The notes beneath the pieces were generated by a model that worked only from the letters and a program-made list of their open reading frames with translations, was not told the origin of the DNA and did not search any database. A DNA stretch of 64,000 nt from Ursus arctos (lineage: Eukaryota > Chordata > Mammalia > Carnivora > Ursidae): contig NW_026622764.1 of NCBI RefSeq assembly GCF_023065955.2, positions 78,919,333 to 78,983,332 of the forward strand, in the 5' to 3' direction. The stretch's first letter is position 1, and every line of letters starts with the position of its first letter. Of this stretch, positions 26,006 through 37,941 are shown piece after piece. Both the position numbers and the translations under genes were made by a program.

Positions 26006-26461
26006 AACATTTGGTTACTAACCCAGGGTCCACTCTTTTTCCTGCACCTCTCTTACAGAGATGGGGTAGAGGACGTCAGGAGGAACCCAGGCTTCCCACT
26101 GTAAAGGACCATCCCATTAGTGGATGACTACTGCTAGCACGGAGAGCCACCCGACTCAGTGAACACATACATGAGACACACACTGGACAGAAAAATACCA
26201 TAAGATTAATGATGTTATTTTTATTTATTTCATATTTTTAAATTTTTGGACTATTTTCTGTCTTTAGGGTGTCTTTATTTTTCATCATTATTTTTGAATG
26301 GAAGTAGTTGAGTTGACACACCATATTCTGTTCATTTCAGGTGTACCTTTGCCTTCAATGGCAAAGCCAGGACTCTGTTTCTCCCTTCTTTGCTGCTTCT
26401 GTTCTCTGCATCTCCTTCCATGAAGAAGGGGGCTCACCAATAGCCAACTGCAGGCTTTTCT

Positions 26462-26640
26462 TTTTTAATGTAAATTCAAATTAGGTAACATATACTGTAT
26501 TAGTAGTTTCAGGGGTAGAACTTAGTGGTTCATCTGTTGCGGTAACAGCCAATTGTCATTCCATCAAGTGCCCTCCTTAAGGCCCATCACCCAATTACCC
26601 CATCCCCCCACTTCAGCAGCCTCAGTGTGTTCTCTAGATA
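26462..26640 (-). mobile_element. Antisense L1 3' end fragment
   Basis: 'Gcccatcacccaattacccc' and 'tcaaattaggtaacatatac' match the L1 3' end in antisense, like 14.1 kb. Confidence 0.6.
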
Positions 26641-26846
26641 TATGGGAATATTACTCAACTGTTGAAGGACTCAAATCTTGTCATTGGCAAGTGCATGCTG
26701 TTAAACCAACCACATCCCTCACCAACACCCCTTCAGCAGCCCTCAGTTTGTAATATAGATACACTGTAAATTACTCAACCATCAGAAGGAATCAAATCTT
26801 GTCATTGGCAACTGCATGCTGTTTAACCAACCACATCCATCTCCAC
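26632..26846. repeat. Two-copy tandem duplication of about 120 bp
   Basis: The block with 'caaatcttgtcattggcaa', 'tgcatgctgtt' and 'aaccaaccacatcc' occurs twice in a row, at about 26632-26732 and 26755-26846. It lies just before the first module of the exon array. Confidence 0.8.
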
Positions 26847-27314
26847 TGTTCTGTCGTTCAAGTCAAGCAGAGCTCTCTGAGTCATTCATGAGATAGAGCA
26901 ACATGGCGGGAAGGTACTCTGTGTCCTCTAGTCTGTCTCCCATTCGGATGGCCAGTTGGAGGAGCTTCATCCTGGCAGAACAAATAGAGAGACTTCGCTA
27001 CGGGCAGAGGGAGGGGTGGGGCTCCCTCACGACACCACAGTGTGCAACCAGGCGACCTCTTTGTAGACTAACTGACTCACATCGACCAGGTTGCCTTAAG
27101 CTAGAAAGTCAAAGGTCTGTTTCTCCTTCGTTTTCTCATCCTCTTGTTTGCTTTTCCTCACCCACCAAGGAGAATGGCCCAGCAGCAGCTCAGCCCATGC
27201 TTCTTAACCAGTCACTCCCATACAGTCTTGTCCCGTGTCCATATCAACAGTGATCACAGAGTAATTCCCGAGTAGGACCAACAATGGACTGACACTTACT
27301 CTGTGTCCTTTCAG

Positions 27315-27367
27315 AGTCTACCAAGGAGGACCTTGGCAAGAAAGCACCATGGCCCAACACATCGAGG
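27315..27367 (+). CDS. A-type exon 1 (53 nt), ESTKEDLGKKAPWPNTSR
   Basis: Acceptor 'tgtgtcctttcag', strong donor gtaagc. It enters in phase 1 and leaves in phase 0, like every later A exon. With the split codon it encodes ESTKEDLGKKAPWPNTSR. The 140 bp upstream (from about 27170: 'ggcccagcagcagctcag', 'gtgtccatatcaacag', 'ttactctgtgtcct') is a diverged copy of the sequence before each array A exon. This is therefore the founding, most diverged module of the family. Confidence 0.65.
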
Positions 27368-27776
27368 GTAAGCTTGGCTGTCTTTGCCTGAGAAAGAAAT
27401 GTTTCTTACTTGAGTTTCGTCTTTTTGAAGTGAGTTCAGCTATGACAACATGACAGTGTAGTTTTTAGACGTGAGGTACCATTTTCTTGGGGTGTTGGGA
27501 GGGGAGGTTGTAAACTGTGTGGTAGGGGACTTTTACTCAGAAGCGGTTTTTGCTCCCTGAATTAAGAGTTTTGTAATTGTGCTTAAGAGAATATTAAAGA
27601 TCCATCCCCCAGGAAAAGCTCATGCCTTTTCCATGGGTGCACACTGTGCTTCCTTTCCGGGCCTTTGTCTTTCCTGCTGTTTCTCATTTGGTTTTCAATA
27701 GTCACCAAGAGAACCCGTGATGACACAGTATGCATATGACCTGACTCTCAGGGTGTGTTCTTTTCTGTAAATGCAG

Positions 27777-27801
27777 GTGGCCCCAGAACCATGTGGAGGT
27801 G
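27777..27801 (+). CDS. B-type exon 1 (25 nt), VAPEPCGG
   Basis: Tiny exon between 'tttctgtaaatgcag' and gtacgt. Phase 0 in, phase 1 out; encodes VAPEPCGG plus one base. The following intron begins 'gtacgtattctggaatcag', the same text found after all later B exons. Confidence 0.65.
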
Positions 27802-28073
27802 GTACGTATTCTGGAATCAGTCCCTTGCTGAGGAAAAACTCTAGATGGTAAGGCAGGTTGGGGGGATGTCCTCACTGTCCTCAGTCTGGAGAGCCATCTG
27901 ATTCCAGGTTCCTGGTAGGACTGAGGCTTGGGAGTGTGGGGAAAAGCAGACTCCACGTGAGAAACTATGTGCATGTGTCTCCAGTCCTAGAAAACCAATG
28001 CATTCCCCCTGGGTGGTGTGGGTGTGTGTGCATGAGGCTTGGGGGTTAGGTGTCTTGTGTAGTGTGATTGTGA

Positions 28074-28074
<1 letters not shown>

Positions 28075-28111
<37 letters not shown>

Positions 28112-28161
28112 GCAAGAGAAAGAGAGACAAAGACAGAGACAGAGAGAGAGAAGACAGAAAC

Positions 28162-28212
<51 letters not shown>
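28075..28212. repeat. (TG)n(GA)n microsatellite
   Basis: Alternating TG followed by a long GA run; a longer version of the microsatellite present in every unit. Its antisense reading gives the spurious Ser/Leu-rich ORFs. Confidence 0.95.
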
Positions 28213-28216
<4 letters not shown>

Positions 28217-28449
28217 TGTTTCTCCAGGAGATATGTCAGACAGATACTGCATGATGTCACCCTTCTCCAAAGCCATGTTATCACACTGCGCACTTTAGAG
28301 CCTTACTGCAGTGGGTGGCCCAGCAGGGGCACTTCAGTCCATGCTTCAAAACCAGCTGGCTCCATACACCCCAGCCTCGTGTCCATATCCAGCAACATTC
28401 CATGAATATTCTTGAGCAACAATGTGCTGACGGGTACTCTGTGTCCTAG

Positions 28450-28514
28450 ATGCCTTGGAGGAAGACATGGATCCCATCAAAGGAGACAGCGCCGGAGGCA
28501 CACCTCTCGCCATG
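28450..28514 (+). CDS. A exon (65 nt), left outer block
   Basis: Acceptor 'tactctgtgtcctag', strong donor gtgagc. Encodes DALEEDMDPIKGD... ending TPLAM (22 residues with the split Asp codon). Identical to the array A exons apart from the variant at 40543. The segment is acidic in its first half and Gly-rich after. Confidence 0.7.
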
Positions 28515-28996
28515 GTGAGCTAGAAGTTCTTTGTCCGAGGAACAGATGTTGCTTTCTTGGTTTCTTTCCAATCAAATTCAGATGAAAATCAGACAATGTA
28601 TATTTGGGATTATACATATAGATCTCATATAATTTTTCTTTTTGGGAGAGCATGGAGTGGTTGTCTCTGCCAACCATTAGCTGATTCGAGAGGACATTTA
28701 GCATTGGCGACACCAAACATGGTTCTAAACGCTGTGGTAGGATCCTGTCCCTCAGTAACACTTTCTCCTGCTTGGATGAAGCATTTTGTAGTCACCGTCC
28801 TGAATGGACTGGACAGACATGTCCCCCAGGAAAAACAACTTCCTTAGGCATCCAGTTCACTTACTTTGGGGTCATTGGACTCAACCACTGTGTTCCATCT
28901 GGGTTCCTAAAGTCATTGAGGGAAATAAAGCTCATGCAGACAGACAGTGTGTAGCATGACCTGAGCCTCATGGTGTCTTCTTTTCTGTCCCTGCAG

Positions 28997-29024
28997 ATGA
29001 CACCTTCAACCACCAGCGAGAGCG
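28997..29024 (+). CDS. B' exon (28 nt), MTPSTTSES
   Basis: Acceptor 'ttctgtccctgcag', donor gtacgt. Encodes MTPSTTSES plus one base: a Ser/Thr-rich variant of the B exon. Its partner at 42405 has one more codon. Confidence 0.65.
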
Positions 29025-29436
29025 GTACGTATTCTGGAATCAGCCTCTTCCTGAGATAAAACTCTAGATGTTAATGCAGGTGGGGCATCTTTGCAATCCT
29101 CCGTCTGGCGAGCCACCCTGATTGGGTTGTGGGGGTGTGGTGGACAGGAGATTTCCCAGGTGAAAAAGTGTGTCCATGTGTCTACAGTTCTAGGAAGCCA
29201 TTGTATTCCCTGTGTGTGGTGTGGGTGTGTGTGCGTGAGGCTTGGGGTTGGGGTGTGTTTTGTGGCTCTATGTGGTGTGATTGTGAGTGTGTGATTGTGT
29301 GGGAGACAGGGAGACACAGACACAGACAGAGAGATGCACAGAGGGAGAGGGAGAGATGGAAAGAGTGAGAGAGAGATTGCATATGTCTCCAGGAGGTGTA
29401 TCCCACTGCCACTGCACAATTCCCATTGTCCACATT

Positions 29437-29500
29437 CTCAAAAAAAAAAAAAAAGAAAGAAAGAAAGAAAAAAAGAAAAGAGAAGAAAAGACAAGGCGAG
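29437..29500. repeat. Poly-A and (GAAA)n run
   Basis: An A-run followed by gaaa repeats in the intron between B' and A'. Paralogous runs are at 42850-42900 and 44407-44505. Confidence 0.9.
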
Positions 29501-29641
29501 ATAAAGAAATCTCATCACAGCGCACACATTATAGCCCTATTACCGCGGGAGGCCCAGCGGGGCGTTCAGCTCATGCCTGGGAACCAAATGCCTCCATATG
29601 CTCTTACCCCATTCATAGAGAGCAATACTCCTCGAGGCATT

Positions 29642-29824
29642 CTTTTTTTTTTTTTTTTTAAGATTTTATTTATTTGAGAGAGAGTGAGTGAGAGCACAAA
29701 CAGGTGAGAGGGGCAGACCCTTGCTGAGCAGGAAGCCCCATCCAGGACTCGATCCCAGGACCCTGCGGTCCTGACTTGAGCTGAAGGCAGATGGTTCACC
29801 GACTGAGCCACGCAGGCGCCCCTC
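29642..29824 (-). mobile_element. Carnivore SINE, left outer block
   Basis: Antisense SINEC with a long T-tail and end 'gagccacgcaggcgcccc'. It is the duplicate of the SINE at 43049 but lacks about 20 bp of AG-rich sequence present there. It lies about 60 bp before the A' exon. Confidence 0.9.
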
Positions 29825-29883
29825 CCCGCATCTTTCTTGAGCAGCACCACCAATACGCTGACAGGTACTCTGTGTCCTTCTAG

Positions 29884-29960
29884 ATGTGACTGATGATGGT
29901 GCTGTTTGGTCCTGGCTTTATCAGAGGATCACAGAGGAGGAGGGCCTGCGTCTTGCCAAG
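29884..29960 (+). CDS. A' exon (77 nt), DVTDDGAVWSWLYQR...
   Basis: Acceptor 'gtgtccttctag', donor gtgagc. Phase 1 in, phase 0 out. Encodes DVTDDGAVWSWLYQR then ITEEEGLRLAK: a Trp-containing segment and a short amphipathic stretch, unlike the 65-nt A exon but with the same phase and the same upstream intron text. The copy at 43309 differs by one silent and one Arg-to-Pro change. Confidence 0.7.
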
Positions 29961-30552
29961 GTGAGCTCGCCTGTCTATCCCCGAGGAACAAATGTTGCTT
30001 TCTGGGTTTCTTTCCAATCAAATTCGGATGAAATTCAGATAGTATACTCTGTGTTGGCAAATTGAACATAATACTAAAACAAAAATCATTTTCCTAATGT
30101 CAACTGCTTGTATATGGAAATGAAATTATTTTTATATACCGATTTTATCTAAAAAGCTATATATAGTTTTGAGATTCTACATACGTAATTTCCCTGGTGG
30201 GGAGAGCGTTGAGTGGTTGTCTCTGCCAACCGTTAGCTGATTCGAGAGGACATTTAGCATTGGCGACACCAAACATGGTTCTAAACGCTGTGGTAGGATC
30301 CTGTCCCTCAGTAACACTTTCTCCTGCTTGGATGAAGCATTTTGTAGTCACCGTCCTGAATGGACTGGACAGACATGTCCCCCAGGAAAAACAACTTCCT
30401 AAGGCATCCAGTTCACTTACTTTGGGGTTGTTGGACTCAACCACTGTGTTCCATCTGGGCTCCTAAAGTCATTGAGGGAAATAAAGCTCACGCAGACAGA
30501 CAGTGTGCAGCATGACCTGAGCCTCACGGTGTCCTCTTTTCTGTACCTGCAG

Positions 30553-30577
30553 GGGACAGGAGCATCCGGTGAATGCG
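30553..30577 (+). CDS. B exon (25 nt), GTGASGEC
   Basis: Strong acceptor 'ttctgtacctgcag', donor gtacgt. Encodes GTGASGEC plus one base. First of the standard B exons. The cysteine would recur once per 30-residue repeat in the product. Confidence 0.7.
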
Positions 30578-30839
30578 GTACGTATTCTGGAATCAGCCTC
30601 TTCCTGAGACAAAACTCTAGATGTTAATGCAGGTGGGGCCTCCTTGCAATCCTCCGTCTGGTGAGCCGCCCTGATTGGGTTGTGGGGGTGTGGTGGACAG
30701 GAGATTTCCCAGGTGAAAAAGTGTGTCCATGTGTCTACAGTCCAAGGAAGCCATTGTATTCCCTGTGTGTGGTGTGGGTGTGTGTGCGTGAGGCTTGGTG
30801 TTGGGGTGTCTTTTGTGGCTCTATGTGGTGTGATTGTGA

Positions 30840-30877
<38 letters not shown>

Positions 30878-31229
30878 GCCAAAGACAGATAGAAAGACAG
30901 AGAGACATAGAGAGAGAGACAAAGACAGAGAAAGAGAGAGATGACCGAGAAAGAGAGAGAGACAGAGAGGGGGAGAGAGAGAGAGAAAGGTGTTTCTCCA
31001 GGAGATATGTCAGACAGATACTGCATGATGTCACCCTTCTCCAAAGCCATGTTATCACACTGCGCACTTTAGAGCCTTACTGCAGTGGGTGGCCCAGCAG
31101 GGGCTCTTCAGTCCATGCTTGGAAACCAGCTGGCTCCATACACCCCAGCCTCGTGTCCATATCCAGCAACATTCCATGAATATTCTTGAGCAACAAGAGG
31201 AATGTGCTGACGGGTACTCTGTGTCCTAG

Positions 31230-31294
31230 ATGCCTTGGAGGAAGACATGGATCCCATCAAAGGAGACAGCGCCGGAGGCACACCTCTCGCCATG
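31230..31294 (+). CDS. A exon, repeat unit 1
   Basis: Encodes DALEEDMDPIKGD...TPLAM. Starts the first tandem unit, 31230-32562 (1333 nt, subtype 'a', with the longer GT/GA run and cagttactgc before the next A exon). Confidence 0.7.
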
Positions 31295-31885
31295 GTGAGC
31301 TAGAAGTTCTTTGTCCGAGGAACAGATGTTGCTTTCTTGGTTTCTTTCCAATCAAATTCAGATGAAATTCAGACAATATACTCTGTGAGGCGAATTGAAC
31401 ATAATACTAAAACAAAAATCATTTTCCTAATGTCAACTGCTTGTATATGGAAATGAAAATATTTTTATATACAGATTTTATGTAAAAAGCTATATATACT
31501 TTTGAGATTCTACATATGTAATTTCCCTGGTGGGGAGAGCGTTGAGTGGTTGTCTCTGCCCACCGTTAGCTGATTCGAGAGGACATTTAGCATTGGCGAC
31601 ACCAAACGTGGTTCTAAACGCTGTGGTAGGATCCTGTCCCTCAGTAACACTTTCTCCTGCTTGGATGAAGCATTTTGTAGTCACCGTCCTGAATGGACTG
31701 GACAGACATGTCCCCCAGGAAAAACAACTTCCTAAGGCATCCAGTTCACTTACTTTGGGGTCGTTGGACTCAACCACTGTGTTCCATCTGGGTTCCTAAA
31801 GTCATTCAGGGAAATAAAGCTCACGCAGACAGATAGTGTGCAGCATGACCTGAGCCTCACGGTGTCCTCTTTTCTGTACCTGCAG

Positions 31886-31910
31886 GGGACAGGAGCATCC
31901 GGTGAATGCG
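31886..31910 (+). CDS. B exon, repeat unit 1
   Basis: GTGASGEC; borders tgcag and gtacgt. With the A exon at 31230 it makes the first complete 30-residue repeat. Confidence 0.7.
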
Positions 31911-32172
31911 GTACGTATTCTGGAATCAGCCTCTTCCTGAGACAAAACTCTAGATGTTAATGCAGGTGGGGCCTCCTTGCAATCCTCCGTCTGGCGAGCC
32001 GCCCTGATTGGGTTGTGGGGGTGTGGTGGACAGGAGATTTCCCAGGTGAAAAAGTGTGTCCATGTGTCTACAGTCCTAGGAAGCCATTGTATTCCCTGTG
32101 TGTGGTGTGGGTGTGTGTGCGTGAGGCTTGGTGTTGGGGTGTCTTTTGTGGCTCTATGTGGTGTGATTGTGA

Positions 32173-32210
<38 letters not shown>

Positions 32211-32562
32211 GCCAAAGACAGATAGAAAGACAGAGAGACATAGAGAGAGAGACAAAGACAGAGAAAGAGAGAGATGACCGAGAAAGAGAGAGAGACAGAG
32301 AGGGGGAGAGAGAGAGAGAAAGGTGTTTCTCCAGGAGATATGTCAGACAGTTACTGCATGATGTCACCCTTCTCCAAAGCCATGTTATCACACTGCGCAC
32401 TTTAGAGCCTTACTGCAGTGGGTGGCCCAGCAGGGGCTCTTCAGTCCATGCTTGGAAACCAGCTGGCTCCATACACCCCAGCCTCGTGTCCATATCCAGC
32501 AACATTCCATGAATATTCTTGAGCAACAAGAGGAATGTGCTGACGGGTACTCTGTGTCCTAG

Positions 32563-32627
32563 ATGCCTTGGAGGAAGACATGGATCCCATCAAAGGAGAC
32601 AGCGCCGGAGGCACACCTCTCGCCATG
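32563..32627 (+). CDS. A exon, repeat unit 2
   Basis: Same product as unit 1. Unit 32563-33889 is 1327 nt, subtype 'b' (shorter GT/GA run, cagatactgc). Confidence 0.7.
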
Positions 32628-33218
32628 GTGAGCTAGAAGTTCTTTGTCCGAGGAACAGATGTTGCTTTCTTGGTTTCTTTCCAATCAAATTCAGATGAAA
32701 TTCAGACAATATACTCTGTGAGGCGAATTGAACATAATACTAAAACAAAAATCATTTTCCTAATGTCAACTGCTTGTATATGGAAATGAAAATATTTTTA
32801 TATACAGATTTTATGTAAAAAGCTATATATACTTTTGAGATTCTACATATGTAATTTCCCTGGTGGGGAGAGCGTTGAGTGGTTGTCTCTGCCCACCGTT
32901 AGCTGATTCGAGAGGACATTTAGCATTGGCGACACCAAACGTGGTTCTAAACGCTGTGGTAGGATCCTGTCCCTCAGTAACACTTTCTCCTGCTTGGATG
33001 AAGCATTTTGTAGTCACCGTCCTGAATGGACTGGACAGACATGTCCCCCAGGAAAAACAACTTCCTAAGGCATCCAGTTCACTTACTTTGGGGTCGTTGG
33101 ACTCAACCACTGTGTTCCATCTGGGTTCCTAAAGTCATTCAGGGAAATAAAGCTCACGCAGACAGATAGTGTGCAGCATGACCTGAGCCTCACGGTGTCC
33201 TCTTTTCTGTACCTGCAG

Positions 33219-33243
33219 GGGACAGGAGCATCCGGTGAATGCG
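33219..33243 (+). CDS. B exon, repeat unit 2
   Basis: GTGASGEC; identical to the unit 1 exon and its borders. Confidence 0.7.
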
Positions 33244-33505
33244 GTACGTATTCTGGAATCAGCCTCTTCCTGAGACAAAACTCTAGATGTTAATGCAGGT
33301 GGGGCCTCCTTGCAATCCTCCGTCTGGCGAGCCGCCCTGATTGGGTTGTGGGGGTGTGGTGGACAGGAGATTTCCCAGGTGAAAAAGTGTGTCCATGTGT
33401 CTACAGTCCTAGGAAGCCATTGTATTCCCTGTGTGTGGTGTGGGTGTGTGTGCGTGAGGCTTGGTGTTGGGGTGTCTTTTGTGGCTCTATGTGGTGTGAT
33501 TGTGA

Positions 33506-33538
<33 letters not shown>

Positions 33539-33889
33539 CCAAAGACAGATAGAAAGACAGAGAGACATAGAGAGAGAGACAAAGACAGAGAAAGAGAGAG
33601 ATGACCGAGAAAGAGAGAGAGACAGAGAGGGGGAGAGAGAGAGAGAAAGGTGTTTCTCCAGGAGATATGTCAGACAGATACTGCATGATGTCACCCTTCT
33701 CCAAAGCCATGTTATCACACTGCGCACTTTAGAGCCTTACTGCAGTGGGTGGCCCAGCAGGGGCTCTTCAGTCCATGCTTGGAAACCAGCTGGCTCCATA
33801 CACCCCAGCCTCGTGTCCATATCCAGCAACATTCCATGAATATTCTTGAGCAACAAGAGGAATGTGCTGACGGGTACTCTGTGTCCTAG

Positions 33890-33954
33890 ATGCCTTGGAG
33901 GAAGACATGGATCCCATCAAAGGAGACAGCGCCGGAGGCACACCTCTCGCCATG
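33890..33954 (+). CDS. A exon, repeat unit 3
   Basis: Unit 33890-35216 is 1327 nt, subtype 'b', so two 'b' units stand side by side here. Confidence 0.7.
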
Positions 33955-34545
33955 GTGAGCTAGAAGTTCTTTGTCCGAGGAACAGATGTTGCTTTCTTGG
34001 TTTCTTTCCAATCAAATTCAGATGAAATTCAGACAATATACTCTGTGAGGCGAATTGAACATAATACTAAAACAAAAATCATTTTCCTAATGTCAACTGC
34101 TTGTATATGGAAATGAAAATATTTTTATATACAGATTTTATGTAAAAAGCTATATATACTTTTGAGATTCTACATATGTAATTTCCCTGGTGGGGAGAGC
34201 GTTGAGTGGTTGTCTCTGCCCACCGTTAGCTGATTCGAGAGGACATTTAGCATTGGCGACACCAAACGTGGTTCTAAACGCTGTGGTAGGATCCTGTCCC
34301 TCAGTAACACTTTCTCCTGCTTGGATGAAGCATTTTGTAGTCACCGTCCTGAATGGACTGGACAGACATGTCCCCCAGGAAAAACAACTTCCTAAGGCAT
34401 CCAGTTCACTTACTTTGGGGTCGTTGGACTCAACCACTGTGTTCCATCTGGGTTCCTAAAGTCATTCAGGGAAATAAAGCTCACGCAGACAGATAGTGTG
34501 CAGCATGACCTGAGCCTCACGGTGTCCTCTTTTCTGTACCTGCAG

Positions 34546-34570
34546 GGGACAGGAGCATCCGGTGAATGCG
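34546..34570 (+). CDS. B exon, repeat unit 3
   Basis: GTGASGEC; identical exon and borders. Confidence 0.7.
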
Positions 34571-34832
34571 GTACGTATTCTGGAATCAGCCTCTTCCTGA
34601 GACAAAACTCTAGATGTTAATGCAGGTGGGGCCTCCTTGCAATCCTCCGTCTGGCGAGCCGCCCTGATTGGGTTGTGGGGGTGTGGTGGACAGGAGATTT
34701 CCCAGGTGAAAAAGTGTGTCCATGTGTCTACAGTCCTAGGAAGCCATTGTATTCCCTGTGTGTGGTGTGGGTGTGTGTGCGTGAGGCTTGGTGTTGGGGT
34801 GTCTTTTGTGGCTCTATGTGGTGTGATTGTGA

Positions 34833-34865
<33 letters not shown>

Positions 34866-35216
34866 CCAAAGACAGATAGAAAGACAGAGAGACATAGAGA
34901 GAGAGACAAAGACAGAGAAAGAGAGAGATGACCGAGAAAGAGAGAGAGACAGAGAGGGGGAGAGAGAGAGAGAAAGGTGTTTCTCCAGGAGATATGTCAG
35001 ACAGATACTGCATGATGTCACCCTTCTCCAAAGCCATGTTATCACACTGCGCACTTTAGAGCCTTACTGCAGTGGGTGGCCCAGCAGGGGCTCTTCAGTC
35101 CATGCTTGGAAACCAGCTGGCTCCATACACCCCAGCCTCGTGTCCATATCCAGCAACATTCCATGAATATTCTTGAGCAACAAGAGGAATGTGCTGACGG
35201 GTACTCTGTGTCCTAG

Positions 35217-35281
35217 ATGCCTTGGAGGAAGACATGGATCCCATCAAAGGAGACAGCGCCGGAGGCACACCTCTCGCCATG
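35217..35281 (+). CDS. A exon, repeat unit 4
   Basis: Unit 35217-36549 is 1333 nt, subtype 'a'. Coding sequence unchanged. Confidence 0.7.
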
Positions 35282-35872
35282 GTGAGCTAGAAGTTCTTTG
35301 TCCGAGGAACAGATGTTGCTTTCTTGGTTTCTTTCCAATCAAATTCAGATGAAATTCAGACAATATACTCTGTGAGGCGAATTGAACATAATACTAAAAC
35401 AAAAATCATTTTCCTAATGTCAACTGCTTGTATATGGAAATGAAAATATTTTTATATACAGATTTTATGTAAAAAGCTATATATACTTTTGAGATTCTAC
35501 ATATGTAATTTCCCTGGTGGGGAGAGCGTTGAGTGGTTGTCTCTGCCCACCGTTAGCTGATTCGAGAGGACATTTAGCATTGGCGACACCAAACGTGGTT
35601 CTAAACGCTGTGGTAGGATCCTGTCCCTCAGTAACACTTTCTCCTGCTTGGATGAAGCATTTTGTAGTCACCGTCCTGAATGGACTGGACAGACATGTCC
35701 CCCAGGAAAAACAACTTCCTAAGGCATCCAGTTCACTTACTTTGGGGTCGTTGGACTCAACCACTGTGTTCCATCTGGGTTCCTAAAGTCATTCAGGGAA
35801 ATAAAGCTCACGCAGACAGATAGTGTGCAGCATGACCTGAGCCTCACGGTGTCCTCTTTTCTGTACCTGCAG

Positions 35873-35897
35873 GGGACAGGAGCATCCGGTGAATGCG
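35873..35897 (+). CDS. B exon, repeat unit 4
   Basis: GTGASGEC; identical exon and borders. Confidence 0.7.
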
Positions 35898-36159
35898 GTA
35901 CGTATTCTGGAATCAGCCTCTTCCTGAGACAAAACTCTAGATGTTAATGCAGGTGGGGCCTCCTTGCAATCCTCCGTCTGGCGAGCCGCCCTGATTGGGT
36001 TGTGGGGGTGTGGTGGACAGGAGATTTCCCAGGTGAAAAAGTGTGTCCATGTGTCTACAGTCCTAGGAAGCCATTGTATTCCCTGTGTGTGGTGTGGGTG
36101 TGTGTGCGTGAGGCTTGGTGTTGGGGTGTCTTTTGTGGCTCTATGTGGTGTGATTGTGA

Positions 36160-36197
<38 letters not shown>

Positions 36198-36549
36198 GCC
36201 AAAGACAGATAGAAAGACAGAGAGACATAGAGAGAGAGACAAAGACAGAGAAAGAGAGAGATGACCGAGAAAGAGAGAGAGACAGAGAGGGGGAGAGAGA
36301 GAGAGAAAGGTGTTTCTCCAGGAGATATGTCAGACAGTTACTGCATGATGTCACCCTTCTCCAAAGCCATGTTATCACACTGCGCACTTTAGAGCCTTAC
36401 TGCAGTGGGTGGCCCAGCAGGGGCTCTTCAGTCCATGCTTGGAAACCAGCTGGCTCCATACACCCCAGCCTCGTGTCCATATCCAGCAACATTCCATGAA
36501 TATTCTTGAGCAACAAGAGGAATGTGCTGACGGGTACTCTGTGTCCTAG

Positions 36550-36614
36550 ATGCCTTGGAGGAAGACATGGATCCCATCAAAGGAGACAGCGCCGGAGGCA
36601 CACCTCTCGCCATG
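36550..36614 (+). CDS. A exon, repeat unit 5
   Basis: Unit 36550-37876 is 1327 nt, subtype 'b'. Coding sequence unchanged. Confidence 0.7.
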
Positions 36615-37205
36615 GTGAGCTAGAAGTTCTTTGTCCGAGGAACAGATGTTGCTTTCTTGGTTTCTTTCCAATCAAATTCAGATGAAATTCAGACAATATA
36701 CTCTGTGAGGCGAATTGAACATAATACTAAAACAAAAATCATTTTCCTAATGTCAACTGCTTGTATATGGAAATGAAAATATTTTTATATACAGATTTTA
36801 TGTAAAAAGCTATATATACTTTTGAGATTCTACATATGTAATTTCCCTGGTGGGGAGAGCGTTGAGTGGTTGTCTCTGCCCACCGTTAGCTGATTCGAGA
36901 GGACATTTAGCATTGGCGACACCAAACGTGGTTCTAAACGCTGTGGTAGGATCCTGTCCCTCAGTAACACTTTCTCCTGCTTGGATGAAGCATTTTGTAG
37001 TCACCGTCCTGAATGGACTGGACAGACATGTCCCCCAGGAAAAACAACTTCCTAAGGCATCCAGTTCACTTACTTTGGGGTCGTTGGACTCAACCACTGT
37101 GTTCCATCTGGGTTCCTAAAGTCATTCAGGGAAATAAAGCTCACGCAGACAGATAGTGTGCAGCATGACCTGAGCCTCACGGTGTCCTCTTTTCTGTACC
37201 TGCAG

Positions 37206-37230
37206 GGGACAGGAGCATCCGGTGAATGCG
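37206..37230 (+). CDS. B exon, repeat unit 5
   Basis: GTGASGEC; identical exon and borders. Confidence 0.7.
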
Positions 37231-37492
37231 GTACGTATTCTGGAATCAGCCTCTTCCTGAGACAAAACTCTAGATGTTAATGCAGGTGGGGCCTCCTTGC
37301 AATCCTCCGTCTGGCGAGCCGCCCTGATTGGGTTGTGGGGGTGTGGTGGACAGGAGATTTCCCAGGTGAAAAAGTGTGTCCATGTGTCTACAGTCCTAGG
37401 AAGCCATTGTATTCCCTGTGTGTGGTGTGGGTGTGTGTGCGTGAGGCTTGGTGTTGGGGTGTCTTTTGTGGCTCTATGTGGTGTGATTGTGA

Positions 37493-37525
<33 letters not shown>

Positions 37526-37876
37526 CCAAAGACAGATAGAAAGACAGAGAGACATAGAGAGAGAGACAAAGACAGAGAAAGAGAGAGATGACCGAGAAAG
37601 AGAGAGAGACAGAGAGGGGGAGAGAGAGAGAGAAAGGTGTTTCTCCAGGAGATATGTCAGACAGATACTGCATGATGTCACCCTTCTCCAAAGCCATGTT
37701 ATCACACTGCGCACTTTAGAGCCTTACTGCAGTGGGTGGCCCAGCAGGGGCTCTTCAGTCCATGCTTGGAAACCAGCTGGCTCCATACACCCCAGCCTCG
37801 TGTCCATATCCAGCAACATTCCATGAATATTCTTGAGCAACAAGAGGAATGTGCTGACGGGTACTCTGTGTCCTAG

Positions 37877-37941
37877 ATGCCTTGGAGGAAGACATGGATC
37901 CCATCAAAGGAGACAGCGCCGGAGGCACACCTCTCGCCATG
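37877..37941 (+). CDS. A exon, repeat unit 6
   Basis: Unit 37877-39209 is 1333 nt, subtype 'a'. A private C-to-T change just after the donor (tttgtctgagg) tells this unit from its neighbours. Confidence 0.7.

Noticed and set aside
31530..31799. 89-codon plus-strand ORF (MGRALSGCL...) and 95-codon antisense ORF repeated in each unit
   Set aside because: Both lie wholly in the A-to-B intron, overlap each other, and look open only because the units are near identical. No domain or codon signal seen.
33348..33839. Plus-strand 163-codon ORF repeated in several units
   Set aside because: It runs through the intron and the microsatellite, its frame depends on microsatellite length, and it is missing in units with the longer run.
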